NCBI RefSeq assembly: GCF_029016485.1
Contig: NZ_CP092106.1
Coordinates: 2,976,001 to 3,040,000, forward strand
DNA from: Vibrio sp. JC009
Lineage (GTDB): Bacteria > Pseudomonadota > Gammaproteobacteria > Enterobacterales > Vibrionaceae
Direction: 5' to 3'
DNA: 64,000 nucleotides
The position numbers and the translations under genes were made by a program. Every line of letters begins with the position of its first letter. Within the stretch, counting starts at the first letter, position 1. The notes below the pieces were generated by a model. It made no database searches, was not told where the DNA came from, and saw only the letters and a list, made by a program, of their open reading frames with translations. Shown here piece by piece: positions 23,321 to 34,031 of the stretch.

Positions 23321-23968
23321 TTAGTAAGCCAGCTTAACTCCGGCAAACCAACCATTTATCAGGCAGTCCATCTCCCGGTCCGCAATTTCAGTAAAGGTAT
23401 AATCCATTACTCTATAACCACCTCTGAGTGATACCTTCGTGCTTCCGGCATCAAAAGCATACTCGAGGCCTGCCAACACATCCGCTGTTTTCTTTCCGTT
23501 CCTGTCAGAGAAATCATATTCACCAATAATCTCTATCGCTGTATCAGGGATCCGGATAGCACCTGCGGCGTAAAGACTCCAAACCCAGCCATCGAAACTG
23601 TATTTATCATTTTGTTCATCGATAAGCTGAGTATCTGTGTACTGAGAGGCTGAGATACCTGCGTTAAAATGAAGGGACTCATCTTCTATCAGCTTGTAGT
23701 AAAACGTGAAGTCATACTTATCCAGGTCAATACTGCGGGAATCAACATTGCTATATCGGATTTTGACATTGGGAAGGTAGCTGAACTCATGTTCAATCGC
23801 AGCAAACAAAGAGACGGCCTCATCATCAACAGATGGCTCTTTGTTTAGTTTACTGGAGGGGTACCAGTAATCTGCAGCAACTTGTGCAGAGATCATTTCG
23901 GAGCAGGAGGCTAACGGCGGATAGAAGAATAAAATCCCCGCCGCTATATAAGGTATGCCATTTCTCAT
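23321..23968 (-). CDS. TIGR04219-like outer membrane beta-barrel protein
   Basis: 215 residues. A signal peptide (about 1-22, MRNGIPYIAAGILFFYPPLA, ending near SCS) precedes alternating hydrophobic/polar strands such as VSLFAAIEHEFSYLPNVKIRY and TKVSLRGGYRVMDYTF. The last strand ends in an aromatic residue (GWFAGVKLAY), the usual assembly signal of outer membrane barrels. The pattern fits the small barrel family TIGR04219 found in marine gammaproteobacteria; its function is not known to me. The ADYWYP segment after the signal peptide is family-like. It has its own terminator; pspG lies 111 bp upstream on the same strand. Confidence 0.65.
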   Translation of the reverse strand: MRNGIPYIAAGILFFYPPLASCSEMISAQVAADYWYPSSKLNKEPSVDDEAVSLFAAIEHEFSYLPNVKIRYSNVDSRSIDLDKYDFTFYYKLIEDESLHFNAGISASQYTDTQLIDEQNDKYSFDGWVWSLYAAGAIRIPDTAIEIIGEYDFSDRNGKKTADVLAGLEYAFDAGSTKVSLRGGYRVMDYTFTEIADREMDCLINGWFAGVKLAY

Positions 23969-24079
23969 ACGTTGCCTCTATTTGCTATAAACACTGAGTA
24001 ACCAGCAAAACAGAATAACAACTCATATAAGTAGCATCAAAGCAATTAGTTAGATATGACAAACTAATGACATTACAGG

Positions 24080-24304
24080 CTACCTGTAGTGATTATACCT
24101 GCGTCCTCTGTTGCTTCCCTTATATATCCACACAACAATGGCAATCACGATCAACCAGGGAAGCAGCTTAAGAGCAAATCCAAGCATTCCCGCAAGAAAC
24201 ATTACCAGGAAAGATACTGCCATCGCTCCCAGTATTGTCAGCATAGATATACCAGTAAATAAAAGCATTCCTAAAAACACTAGCAGAAAAACAAACTCTA
24301 ACAT
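24080..24304 (-). CDS. pspG: Envelope stress protein PspG
   Basis: Phage-shock-protein regulon membrane protein, 74 residues. It has two long hydrophobic helices (about 3-45) joined by small residues, then KLLPWLIVIAIVVWIYK and a basic/aromatic tail (SNRGRRYNHYR). The MLEFVFLLVFLGMLLFTGIS start, the GMLGFALKLLPW segment and the length resemble E. coli PspG, which also sits beside dusA. The start has GAGGAGAG upstream; the frame extends 39 bp further but past the promoter start. A sigma-54 promoter lies just upstream, as expected for PspF control. Confidence 0.88.
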   Translation of the reverse strand: MLEFVFLLVFLGMLLFTGISMLTILGAMAVSFLVMFLAGMLGFALKLLPWLIVIAIVVWIYKGSNRGRRYNHYR

Positions 24305-24331
24305 GGCAACTCTCCTCTTTTCTCTGAATAT

Positions 24332-24348
24332 TGCAGGAAGCAAGCCAA
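24332..24348 (-). promoter_or_regulatory. Sigma-54 promoter of pspG
   Basis: The minus strand reads TTGGCTTGCTTCCTGCA, with the invariant GG (24345-24346) and GC (24333-24334) exactly 10 bp apart. Transcription would start about 17 nt before the ATG. Confidence 0.8.
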
Positions 24349-24387
24349 CTTCAGCACTGCTTTAATTCATTGAAATAAAAGGAGTTC

Positions 24388-24422
24388 AAAAAAGGCCGTA
24401 TACTAAAAGTATCCGGCCTTAT
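24388..24422 (-). terminator. dusA terminator
   Basis: On the minus strand AAGGCCGGATACT and AGTATACGGCCTT form a long stem with a TTT loop, followed by TTTT. It separates dusA from pspG. Confidence 0.85.
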
Positions 24423-24460
24423 TGGTATTTGGCGAAATTTACCAGTTTATCTGGTGATAT

Positions 24461-25465
24461 TTACACATCTAACTCAGAAGGGATTTTAGCCAGAGCAGCC
24501 TGAACCACTTCAATACCCGCTCCTTTCTTATGAGCATTTTCGCTTATATAGCGGCGCCACTGACGAGCACCCGGCATATTCTGGAACAGGCCCAGCATAT
24601 GACGCGTGATATGACCAAGGTATGCGCCGTTTACCAGCTCCTTTTCAATATAAGGATACATCTCTTCCACAACCAGGCGGCGTTTCTTCGCGGGCTTATC
24701 CAAACCAAAGATTACCTGGTCCACCTGTGAAAGCAGATAAGGATTCTGATAAGCTTCACGGCCAACCATCACGCCATCCAGATGCTGAAGATGTTCAAGG
24801 CTTTCTTCCAGAGTTTTAACACCGCCATTTACGCCAATAGTTAAATGCGGAAAGTCTTTCTTCAGTTGATAGGCTCGCGGATAATCCAGAGGTGGGATCT
24901 CACGATTCTCTTTCGGGCTAAGACCACTAAGCCAGGCTTTTCTTGCGTGAATAGTAAAGTCCTGACAGCCGCCCTTCTCGTGTACGGTTGAGACAAAGGT
25001 GGTCAGAAACTCATAGGAATCCTGATCATCAATGCCAATCCGGGTTTTCACCGTTACAGGAACATCTACCACTTCTTTCATTGCACTGACACACTCAGCC
25101 ACCAGCTCCGGCTCAGCCATAAGACAGGCACCAAACTTACCATTCTGCACACGGTCAGAAGGGCAACCCACATTAAGGTTAATTTCGTCATACCCACGCT
25201 CTTGCGCCAGCTTGGCACATGTCGCCAGGTCTTGCGGATTAGAACCACCAAGCTGCAAAGCCACCGGATGCTCTTCCTCACTGTACGCCAGGAAGTCACC
25301 TTTACCGTGGATAATAGCGCCGGTTGTTACCATCTCTGTATAAAGCAGAGTTTCAGAAGTCAGCAGACGATGAAAGTAACGGCAGTGTCTGTCTGTCCAA
25401 TCGAGCATGGGCGCAATAGAAAACCGGGAGCTATCATATTTACTGGTGTTGTCAGCGTTTGTCAT
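24461..25465 (-). CDS. dusA: tRNA-dihydrouridine synthase A
   Basis: FMN-dependent reductase forming dihydrouridine in the D-loop of tRNAs (positions 20/20a in E. coli). The 334-residue TIM-barrel protein has [14 protein letters not shown] near the start and the catalytic cysteine in [20 protein letters not shown] (about residue 100). [10 protein letters not shown] and NGGVKT supply tRNA/FMN binding. [14 protein letters not shown] is the DusA subtype signature. It is divergent from zur. Confidence 0.96.
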   Translation of the reverse strand: MTNADNTSKYDSSRFSIAPMLDWTDRHCRYFHRLLTSETLLYTEMVTTGAIIHGKGDFLAYSEEEHPVALQLGGSNPQDLATCAKLAQERGYDEINLNVGCPSDRVQNGKFGACLMAEPELVAECVSAMKEVVDVPVTVKTRIGIDDQDSYEFLTTFVSTVHEKGGCQDFTIHARKAWLSGLSPKENREIPPLDYPRAYQLKKDFPHLTIGVNGGVKTLEESLEHLQHLDGVMVGREAYQNPYLLSQVDQVIFGLDKPAKKRRLVVEEMYPYIEKELVNGAYLGHITRHMLGLFQNMPGARQWRRYISENAHKKGAGIEVVQAALAKIPSELDV

Positions 25466-25735
25466 GGTGTTGCCTCAAACGGGTATACAGAGCTGTAGCC
25501 CTGCATACAGAATATTAGTAGTCGATAATTTAAAGTTCGCGCATTATACACTCAAGAAGGAAAATGTCACTTCAGCGCTTCCGGGCTGACCTCAGGAATA
25601 AACTAAGGTATTAGTTACTAAATAATTCCAAAACAGTGAGAACTCATGCGATATACTTGATCAGTACAAGCCTTTTAGCTTACTGTATGACCAGATGTCT
25701 TAAAGATAAGGCAAATTAAGTACATTTCGCATCAA

Positions 25736-26203
25736 ATGGTGAGTAATTTGGTCAGTTCTTTGGTAGAGCAAGTTTCAGAAATATGTGAAACACGTGGAGT
25801 TAGGTTTACTCCCCAGCGTAAGCGGGTCTTTGAATTGATTAGCGCGAGTTCCGGAGCATCCAGCGCCTATGACTTGCTGGAGCAGTTAAAAGCAACAGAA
25901 CCTCAAGCTAAGCCACCCACTGTTTACAGAGCACTAGACTTTTTGCTTGAACAGGGCTTTATCCACAAAGTAGAATCTGATAACAGTTACATATGTTGTT
26001 GTTCTTGCGGTACAGGTAAACATCATTCTCAACTGCTTATTTGTGACAAATGTGGTAACGTAATAGAGTTACTAGATGATACTCTACCAGATCTCCTGGC
26101 AAAGAATGCCAGGGAACACGGCTTTAAAATATCTGACAATGTCATTGAAACCCATGGTACTTGCCGTAAGTGCTTATCAGATACAAAAAAACAAGATAGA
26201 TAG
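25736..26203 (+). CDS. zur: Zinc uptake regulator Zur (Fur family)
   Basis: Zinc-sensing repressor of zinc import genes. The 155-residue protein has a winged-helix N-terminal half with RFTPQRKRVFELI and PPTVYRALDFLLEQGFIHKVES, which match E. coli Zur closely. A metal-binding C-terminal half carries two cysteine pairs (CDKCG and CRKC) and histidines (GKHHSQ). The HKVES segment and the AYDLLEQL helix favour Zur over Fur. No recognisable Zur box precedes it. The stop is 6 bp from the next start, so the two genes are probably co-transcribed. Confidence 0.93.
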   Translation: MVSNLVSSLVEQVSEICETRGVRFTPQRKRVFELISASSGASSAYDLLEQLKATEPQAKPPTVYRALDFLLEQGFIHKVESDNSYICCCSCGTGKHHSQLLICDKCGNVIELLDDTLPDLLAKNAREHGFKISDNVIETHGTCRKCLSDTKKQDR

Positions 26204-26209
26204 ACTGTT

Positions 26210-26671
26210 ATGCGCGCAGAATTTGTAAATCCGTTTTTAGCTTCATTAATGAATGTCCTAAAAACTATGGCTTCACTGGAACTGAAGCCTCAGAAGCCCC
26301 GAGTGAAAAAAGACGAAATTGCTCGTGGTGATGTTTCAGGCCTTATCGGTATGGTTGGTGACCAGACCCGGGGCTCTATGTCGATAACTTTTGACGAAGG
26401 CCTTGCTCTGGAAATTATGCAGAACATGCTGGGCGAAAGGCCGAACGGTCTGAACGAAGAAGTGACTGACATGGTCGGTGAAATCACCAACATGGTTACC
26501 GGTGGTGCGAAACGCATCCTTTCAGACAGTGGCTTCGAATTTGATATGGCAACACCGATTGTTGTATCAGGTAAAGGACACACCATTCGTCATAAATGCG
26601 AAGGTGCCATTATCATTATGCCGTTTACCTCAGAGTGGGGTAATGCGTTTATTGAGATTTGCTTTGAATAA
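26210..26671 (+). CDS. CheX/CheC-like chemotaxis phosphatase family protein
   Basis: 153 residues. The helix VTDMVGEITNMVTGGAKRIL (about 84-103) carries the E-x-x-N motif of the CheC/CheX/FliY family, which dephosphorylates CheY-type receivers. The beginning MRAEFVNPFLASLMNVLKTM matches the usual CheX start. It sits 6 bp after zur in the same direction, so it may be co-expressed with the zinc regulator although no functional link is known to me. Its target response regulator is unknown. Confidence 0.82.
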   Translation: MRAEFVNPFLASLMNVLKTMASLELKPQKPRVKKDEIARGDVSGLIGMVGDQTRGSMSITFDEGLALEIMQNMLGERPNGLNEEVTDMVGEITNMVTGGAKRILSDSGFEFDMATPIVVSGKGHTIRHKCEGAIIIMPFTSEWGNAFIEICFE

Positions 26672-26681
26672 ATTATGACCC

Positions 26682-26824
26682 TAGGCCCTGGGTTATTGGG
26701 CCCTGGGAAAGAGGAATAAAAAAGCTGATGCACTATGCATCAGCTTTTTTTTTATTCCTGAAAGTCTGGAAAACTAAATCTCCCAACTTCCGAGGGCACA
26801 GGGCCTAATAACCCAGGGCCCTTT
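26682..26824. repeat. Dispersed hairpin element, copy C, carrying a terminator
   Basis: AGGCCCTGGGTTATTGGGCC and the inverse of the 3' part (GGGCCCTGGGTTATTAGGCC on the other strand) form an almost perfect 23-bp inverted repeat around a strong terminator hairpin. It occupies the whole gap between convergent cheX and pgi and ends a few bases before the pgi stop codon. The GGAC/GTCC hairpin of other copies is absent. Confidence 0.75.
26717..26752. terminator. Bidirectional terminator between cheX and pgi
   Basis: AAAAAGCTGATGCA and TGCATCAGCTTTTT form a stem of about 14 bp with a 3-nt loop, with A and T tracts on both sides. It serves both convergent genes. Confidence 0.9.
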
Positions 26825-26827
26825 CTC

Positions 26828-28585
<1,758 letters not shown>

Positions 28586-28747
28586 CTAAAGCATAAATCG
28601 TTGTTATATATTTTCAGATGAGATTATTGCGTAACTGGGATGTACGCTTTTTGAGTTACATCAGATAACATCCCGTTAATAATGCCACGCATTTGAAAAC
28701 ACTATCCTTTATCACCACCTTTGCCAATGAAAAAGAGAGCTACCGGT

Positions 28748-29167
28748 ATGTGGATACAGAAAACCATACAACTTAAATCCAAAAAACGTGGCTTTCATCT
28801 AGTTACTGATGAAATTCAACAACAGATTCCTGAGATTGCAACAATCACAGCTGGAATTGTTCATATATTTATCCAGCACACCTCTGCCAGCTTAACCATA
28901 AATGAAAATGCCGATCCTACGGTACGGACTGATATGGAAAGCCACTTCAGCAAATTTGTTCCGGAGCGCGCCAGTTATTACCTTCACACCTACGAAGGTG
29001 ATGATGATATGCCGGCACATATCAAGGCATCGATACTGGGAAGCTCGGTTACCATTCCGGTAAGCAAGGGAGATCTGGCTCTTGGAACATGGCAGGGAAT
29101 CTACCTTGGAGAGCACAGAGACTTTGCAGGCTCAAGAAGGATAGTGGTAACAATCAACGGTGAGTAG
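28748..29167 (+). CDS. yjbQ: YjbQ/UPF0047 family protein
   Basis: 139-residue single-domain protein of the YjbQ family, with the signatures FIQHTSASLTINENADPTVR, YEGDDDMPAHIKASILG and GTWQGIYLGEHR. Members complement thiamine-phosphate synthase mutants at high dose, and their normal role is unsettled. The start MWIQKTIQLKSKKRGFHLVT aligns with E. coli YjbQ; the frame continues 27 bp upstream to a TTG but without family support. Its 3' end overlaps that of alr by 14 bp, tail to tail. Confidence 0.9.
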   Translation: MWIQKTIQLKSKKRGFHLVTDEIQQQIPEIATITAGIVHIFIQHTSASLTINENADPTVRTDMESHFSKFVPERASYYLHTYEGDDDMPAHIKASILGSSVTIPVSKGDLALGTWQGIYLGEHRDFAGSRRIVVTINGE

Positions 29168-30248
29168 CAAGATAGTCCATCTCTACCCGGGAAGTCAGCC
29201 TGGTTACCAGTTCATAGGCGATGGTCCCAACATGTTTGGCAACCTCTTCAACCGGTAACTGGTTTCCCCACAAAACAGCTTCGTCACCGACTTTATCCTG
29301 TGCTTCAGGTCCTAAATCGACCGTCAGCATATCCATCGAAACCCGACCGGAAAGTGGCACAATGCGGCCATTCACCCAGACAGGCGTTCCATTTGGCGCA
29401 GTACGCGGGTAGCCGTCACCATAACCAATCGCAATAACTCCGACTTTGGTATCCCGCTCACTGGTCCAGGTACCGCCATAGCCAACGCTTTCTCCCTTTT
29501 TCACATCACGGACCGCAATCAGGCAGGATCTAAGCGTCATTACCGGCTTATAACCAAGGCTTGTTGCATCCTGATCGTTAAAAGGAGAAACGCCATACAT
29601 AATGATTCCGGGACGGTTCCACTCCAGGCGGCTTTCCGGCCATGCAAGAATACCGGCCGACGCTGCCAGTGAGCGCTCACCGGTCAGGTTTTCTGTTAGC
29701 TTAAGAAAGAGTTCTGTCTGATCCGGCGTGACCTGACTGCTCAGCTCATCAGCAGAAGCAAAATGGCTGATATAGCGAACAGAGTCCGCAACATTTGGAC
29801 ACGCTTCAAGGCGGGTTACAAACTCATCAAGCTGTTCAGGTCTGACACCCAGGCGATGCATACCGGTATCGATTTTTAACCAGACCTGTACCGGGCTTTT
29901 CAGACTGGCATTTTCCAGAGCTTGTAACTGCTCGCTGGTATGTACAACTGTTTGAAGATTGTGAGTAACTATGGCTTCCAGATCTTCAGCAACATAGAAA
30001 CCTTCCAGCAAAAGAACCGGCTTTTCAATCCCAGCAGAGCGAAGCTTAAGCGCCTCTTCAATCCTCGCCACGCCATAAGCATCTGCTGAATCCAGGTGCT
30101 GCGCGACTTCTACCATTCCATGACCATAGGCATTTGCTTTAACCACTGCCAGAAGCTTGCTTTCAGGCGACTGAGCTCTCAACTTATCGAAATTGTGCTG
30201 CAGGGCAGACAGATCAACAGACGCGGTTGCGGCTTTCACATTGGTCAT
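29154..30248 (-). CDS. alr: Alanine racemase
   Basis: PLP enzyme converting L-alanine to D-alanine for peptidoglycan. The 364-residue protein has the PLP lysine in AVVKANAYGHG (about residue 38), the catalytic tyrosine in VGYGGTW (about 258) and VSMDMLTVDLG near the C-terminus. It lies 25 bp after dnaB on the same strand, probably in one transcript, as in many gammaproteobacteria. The last 14 bp overlap yjbQ on the other strand. Confidence 0.96.
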   Translation of the reverse strand: MTNVKAATASVDLSALQHNFDKLRAQSPESKLLAVVKANAYGHGMVEVAQHLDSADAYGVARIEEALKLRSAGIEKPVLLLEGFYVAEDLEAIVTHNLQTVVHTSEQLQALENASLKSPVQVWLKIDTGMHRLGVRPEQLDEFVTRLEACPNVADSVRYISHFASADELSSQVTPDQTELFLKLTENLTGERSLAASAGILAWPESRLEWNRPGIIMYGVSPFNDQDATSLGYKPVMTLRSCLIAVRDVKKGESVGYGGTWTSERDTKVGVIAIGYGDGYPRTAPNGTPVWVNGRIVPLSGRVSMDMLTVDLGPEAQDKVGDEAVLWGNQLPVEEVAKHVGTIAYELVTRLTSRVEMDYLATHR

Positions 30249-30273
30249 AGAACGAAATACTCCTTACTCTTTA

Positions 30274-31668
30274 TCACTCTTCGTCAAAATCAGGGCCAGC
30301 ATAGTTATCGAAGCGGGAGAACTGCCCCTGGAAAGTAAGACGAACCGAGCCGATAGGACCGTTACGCTGCTTACCGATAATAATTTCTGCAATTCCTTTT
30401 AGTGAACTGTCCTGGTTATATACCTCATCCCGGTAGATAAACATGATTAAGTCCGCATCCTGCTCGATGGAGCCCGATTCACGAAGATCCGAGTTTACCG
30501 GACGTTTATCCGCCCTTTGCTCAAGGGAACGGTTAAGCTGTGATAGTGCCACAACAGGAACATTCAGCTCTTTTGCCAGCGCTTTCAGGGAGCGGGATAT
30601 CTCGGCGATCTCCAGAGTACGGTTATCTGATAGTGCCGGAACACGCATAAGCTGAAGGTAGTCCACCATGATCATGCTTAGTCCGCCATGTTCACGGGCA
30701 ATACGACGGGCACGTGAACGGAGTTCTGTCGGAGTCAGACCTGAGCTGTCATCGATATACATATTTTTCTTCTCCATAAGAATTCCCATGGTAGAAGAAA
30801 TTTTGCCCCAGTCTTCATCATCAAGCTGACCGGTACGGATTTTGGTCTGATCCACCCGGGAAAGGGAGGCCAGCATACGCATCATAATCTGTTCCGAGGG
30901 CATCTCCAGTGAGAAGATAAGTACAGGTTTATCCTGCCCCATCGCTGCGTTTTCACACAGGTTCATGGCAAAGGTGGTTTTACCCATAGAAGGACGGGCC
31001 GCAACAATAATCAGATCCGAACCCTGCAAGCCTGCGGTTTTCTTATTGAGATCGGTAAAGCCGGTATCTACCCCGGTCACACCATCCTGAGGCGTTTTAT
31101 AAAGAAGCTCGATACGCTCCAGAGTACTTTCCAGAATGCGGTCTACATTCTGAGGGCCTTCGTTTTCGCTGGTGCGGGATTCCGCAATGGCAAATACCTT
31201 TCTCTCGGCCAGATCCAGTAAGTCTTCGGAGTTTCTGCCCTGAGGATCATAACCGGCATCGGCGATCTCATTGGCCACCCCGATAAGGCTTCTGACCATT
31301 GCCCTTTCGGCAACAATGTCAGCATAGGCATTGATGTTCGCCGCACTCGGAGTGTTTTTTACCAGATCAGCAAGGTAAGCAAATCCGCCAACATCCTCCA
31401 ACTGCTCCCGCAGTTCTAGGTGCTCAGACAGAGTAATAAGGTCAAGAGGCTGGCTATCTTCAAGAAGGGCCTGAACGCCCTCAAAAATAAGTCTGTGCGG
31501 ACGGCTGTAAAAATCCGTAGCAAGCACTTTTTCTGCAACGGTATCCCAACGCTCATTGTCCAGCAACAGGCCGCCGATAACCGACTGTTCTGCTTCTAAA
31601 GAGTGAGGTGGAACCTTAATTGCGTCTACTTGTGAATCAGCTTGTTTGTTGTTTCGGACTTCAGCCAT
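30274..31668 (-). CDS. dnaB: Replicative DNA helicase DnaB
   Basis: Hexameric 5'-3' helicase of the replication fork. The 464-residue protein has an N-terminal domain that binds primase and loader (about 25-130) and a RecA-like C-terminal domain with Walker A AARPSMGKTTFAMN (about 230) and IMVDYLQLM for Walker B. The arginine-finger/loop region around SDLRESGSIEQDADLIMF is also seen. No intein or insertion. It follows the rplI terminator and leads into alr. Confidence 0.97.
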   Translation of the reverse strand: MAEVRNNKQADSQVDAIKVPPHSLEAEQSVIGGLLLDNERWDTVAEKVLATDFYSRPHRLIFEGVQALLEDSQPLDLITLSEHLELREQLEDVGGFAYLADLVKNTPSAANINAYADIVAERAMVRSLIGVANEIADAGYDPQGRNSEDLLDLAERKVFAIAESRTSENEGPQNVDRILESTLERIELLYKTPQDGVTGVDTGFTDLNKKTAGLQGSDLIIVAARPSMGKTTFAMNLCENAAMGQDKPVLIFSLEMPSEQIMMRMLASLSRVDQTKIRTGQLDDEDWGKISSTMGILMEKKNMYIDDSSGLTPTELRSRARRIAREHGGLSMIMVDYLQLMRVPALSDNRTLEIAEISRSLKALAKELNVPVVALSQLNRSLEQRADKRPVNSDLRESGSIEQDADLIMFIYRDEVYNQDSSLKGIAEIIIGKQRNGPIGSVRLTFQGQFSRFDNYAGPDFDEE

Positions 31669-31751
31669 AACGACTCTTATTAACCTGAGATTCTGATAAC
31701 GATAGCCCGCTATTATAACGGTTCTCGATTGTTTGTAACTGTTTTAGAGGC

Positions 31752-31783
31752 AAAAAAAAACACCAGCCGGAGCTGGTGTTTTT
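31752..31783 (-). terminator. rplI terminator
   Basis: On the minus strand ACACCAGC and GCTGGTGT close a 4-nt loop, followed by a run of nine T. Confidence 0.88.
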
Positions 31784-31805
31784 CAATTCGCTTTGATGCC
31801 GAAAA

Positions 31806-32258
31806 TTACTCAGCAGCAACAACCTGTAGGTTGATTGTAGCAAATACTTCAGAGTGAAGCTGGATGCTGATTTCGAACTCACCAGTTGTACGTAGAGCAC
31901 CTTCAGGAAGGCGAACTTCGCTCTTAGCAACTTCAACGCCTGCAGCAGTAACTGCGTCAGCGATGTCACGAGTACCGATAGAACCGAATAGTTTACCTTC
32001 GTCACCAGCTTTAGATGCGATAACAACAGCTTCAAGAGCGTTTACTTTCTCAGCGCGAGCTTCAGCAGCAGTTAGTTGCTCAGCAACTTTTGCTTCTAGT
32101 TCAGCACGACGAGCTTCGAACATTTCAACGTTAGCTTTAGTTGCCATTACTGCCTTATTCTGAGGGATAAGGAAGTTACGAGCGTAACCAGATTTAACGT
32201 TAACAGTATCGCCAAGACCACCTAGGTTACCGATTTTATCAAGTAGAATAACTTGCAT
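31806..32258 (-). CDS. rplI: Ribosomal protein L9
   Basis: 150 residues. The N-terminal rRNA-binding domain has the L9 signature [23 protein letters not shown], followed by the long connecting helix (about 40-75) and the C-terminal domain. Last gene of the rpsF-rpsR-rplI operon, 33 bp after rpsR, ending at a hairpin terminator. Confidence 0.97.
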   Translation of the reverse strand: MQVILLDKIGNLGGLGDTVNVKSGYARNFLIPQNKAVMATKANVEMFEARRAELEAKVAEQLTAAEARAEKVNALEAVVIASKAGDEGKLFGSIGTRDIADAVTAAGVEVAKSEVRLPEGALRTTGEFEISIQLHSEVFATINLQVVAAE

Positions 32259-32291
32259 TGTTTAATCCTCTTTCTTAATAAACGGTGCCGA

Positions 32292-32522
<231 letters not shown>

Positions 32523-32572
32523 CTATCTCCTGATCTTAAATTTGAGTAAAGTTGTACTAATTACTGAGTAAA

Positions 32573-32962
32573 TTACTCAGCAGCAGCTTCTGGTTTAGCT
32601 TCTGCACGCTCTTCACGACGAGGAGCACGCTCTGCACGCTCTTCTTTTTGCTTAAGCATGATAGATTGCTCAGTTACAGCAGCTTTAGTACGCATGATCA
32701 TGTTACGTAGAACTGCATCGTTGAAACGGAAAGCAGTTTCTAGTTCATCGATTACAGCCTGGTCAGCTTCAACGTTCATAAGAACGTAGTGAGCTTTGTG
32801 AAGCTTGTTGATTGGGTAAGCCATTTGACGACGACCCCAGTCTTCCAGACGGTGGATAGTACCGCCAGCTTCAGTGATAGAACCAGTGTAACGCTCGATC
32901 ATGCCAGCAACTTGCTCGCTTTGATCTGGGTGCACCATGAATACGATTTCGTAATGACGCAT
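32573..32962 (-). CDS. rpsF: Ribosomal protein S6
   Basis: 129 residues: the S6 ferredoxin-like fold ([40 protein letters not shown]) up to about residue 100, then a charged tail rich in Arg, Glu and Ala ending PEAAAE. First gene of the r-protein operon. Its leader contains a likely S6:S18 regulatory hairpin. Confidence 0.97.
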   Translation of the reverse strand: MRHYEIVFMVHPDQSEQVAGMIERYTGSITEAGGTIHRLEDWGRRQMAYPINKLHKAHYVLMNVEADQAVIDELETAFRFNDAVLRNMIMRTKAAVTEQSIMLKQKEERAERAPRREERAEAKPEAAAE

Positions 32963-32986
32963 TGGTTGCTCCTTACGGATTATTCA

Positions 32987-33021
32987 GCTTCCACAAATGG
33001 CCCGGTCCGTCCAGAGGAAGC
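32987..33021 (-). promoter_or_regulatory. Candidate S6:S18 autoregulatory leader of rpsF
   Basis: On the minus strand GCTTCC and GGAAGC close a hairpin whose internal part contains CCG (GGACGGACCGGG), the trinucleotide bound by the S6:S18 complex in known leaders. It lies 25 nt before the rpsF start. Assignment is by layout only. Confidence 0.55.
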
Positions 33022-33130
33022 AAGGAACTAATAAAATAGACCGGAATTAAGGACGGCAAATTGTATAGAAATGAAGCGGGGAGGGCAAGGGGAAAATTGA
33101 ATTTAGTTTGGATATTTCAACACCTCAGGT

Positions 33131-33240
33131 TTGGTGCTTGGCCCTCGGACGGGCTACGCCCTATCGGGCCCTGGGAAGTCGCTATGATCTGACTTCCCAG
33201 GCACCAGCAGGGCGTAGCCCGACCCCAGGGCCCAGGGCCT
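33131..33240. repeat. Dispersed hairpin element, copy D
   Basis: GGACGGGCTACGCCCTATCG and GGGCCCTGGGAAGTC on the left are answered by GACTTCCCAGG, GGGCGTAGCCC and CCCAGGGCCCAGGGCC on the right. The small hairpin stem is GGGC/GCCC rather than GGAC/GTCC. The element ends one base before the rlmB stop codon and fills the gap to rpsF. Confidence 0.8.
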
Positions 33241-33978
33241 TTATTTCCGCTGCCTGACAGCCTCAAACAAACAAATCCCGCTTGCCACAGAAACATTCAG
33301 GCTCGAAACACTCCCCGCCATAGGAATCTTAATCAAATCATCACAGGTTTCACGGGTAAGGCGGCGCATACCGTCTCCTTCGGCACCCATAACGATAGCA
33401 AGCGATCCGCCTTTCAGGTTGGACTGGTAGATATCGTGGGTCGCTTCACCGGCTGTACCGACAATCCATACGCCCTGCTCCTGCATGGCGCGCATTGTAC
33501 GGGCCAGGTTGGTTACCCGGATAAGAGGGACTGTTTCTGCTGCGCCGCAGGCAACTTTACTTACGGTTGCAGTAAGAGGTGCAGACTTGTCTTTAGGTAC
33601 AATAACGGCCGCTACACCTGCTGCGTCAGAGTTTCTCAGGCAGGCACCAAGATTATGCGGATCGGTCACGCCATCCAGAATCAAAAACAGTGGCTGCTCA
33701 TTCTGAGCAATAATCTCATCCAGATCGTTTTCGTTTAGCTGCTTAGCAGGCTTCACCTTGGCAATAATGCCCTGATGGTTAGCGCCCCGTGCTTTATCAT
33801 CCAGTGCCTTTCGGCCCATCTGCTGGATAGAAACACCGAACTGCTGAAGTTCATTCAGGATCGGCAACAGACGGTCATCCTGACGCCCTTTAAGAACAAA
33901 GGCTTCAATAAATCGTGCCGGATCTCTTTCCAGCACGGCTTTTACGGCATGAATACCGTAGATAAATTCGTTACTCAT
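33241..33978 (-). CDS. rlmB: 23S rRNA (guanosine-2251 2'-O)-methyltransferase RlmB
   Basis: SPOUT-class methyltransferase that modifies G2251 in the peptidyl-transferase P loop. The 245-residue protein has an N-terminal substrate-binding domain (about 1-75) and a SpoU domain with [29 protein letters not shown] and the knot motif [15 protein letters not shown]. It follows rnr by 53 bp on the same strand, the order known from E. coli. Confidence 0.96.
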   Translation of the reverse strand: MSNEFIYGIHAVKAVLERDPARFIEAFVLKGRQDDRLLPILNELQQFGVSIQQMGRKALDDKARGANHQGIIAKVKPAKQLNENDLDEIIAQNEQPLFLILDGVTDPHNLGACLRNSDAAGVAAVIVPKDKSAPLTATVSKVACGAAETVPLIRVTNLARTMRAMQEQGVWIVGTAGEATHDIYQSNLKGGSLAIVMGAEGDGMRRLTRETCDDLIKIPMAGSVSSLNVSVASGICLFEAVRQRK

Positions 33979-34031
33979 GATTTCTCTTCAATTCCAAATT
34001 CTCCCCCCTTTTCAGGAGGGAGCTAGAGGGG

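Noticed and set aside
33985..34030. Second copy of the Tn5-end MITE between rnr and rlmB
   Set aside because: CTCCCCCCTTTTCAGGAGGG resembles part of the MITE body, but the ends and target duplication are absent.
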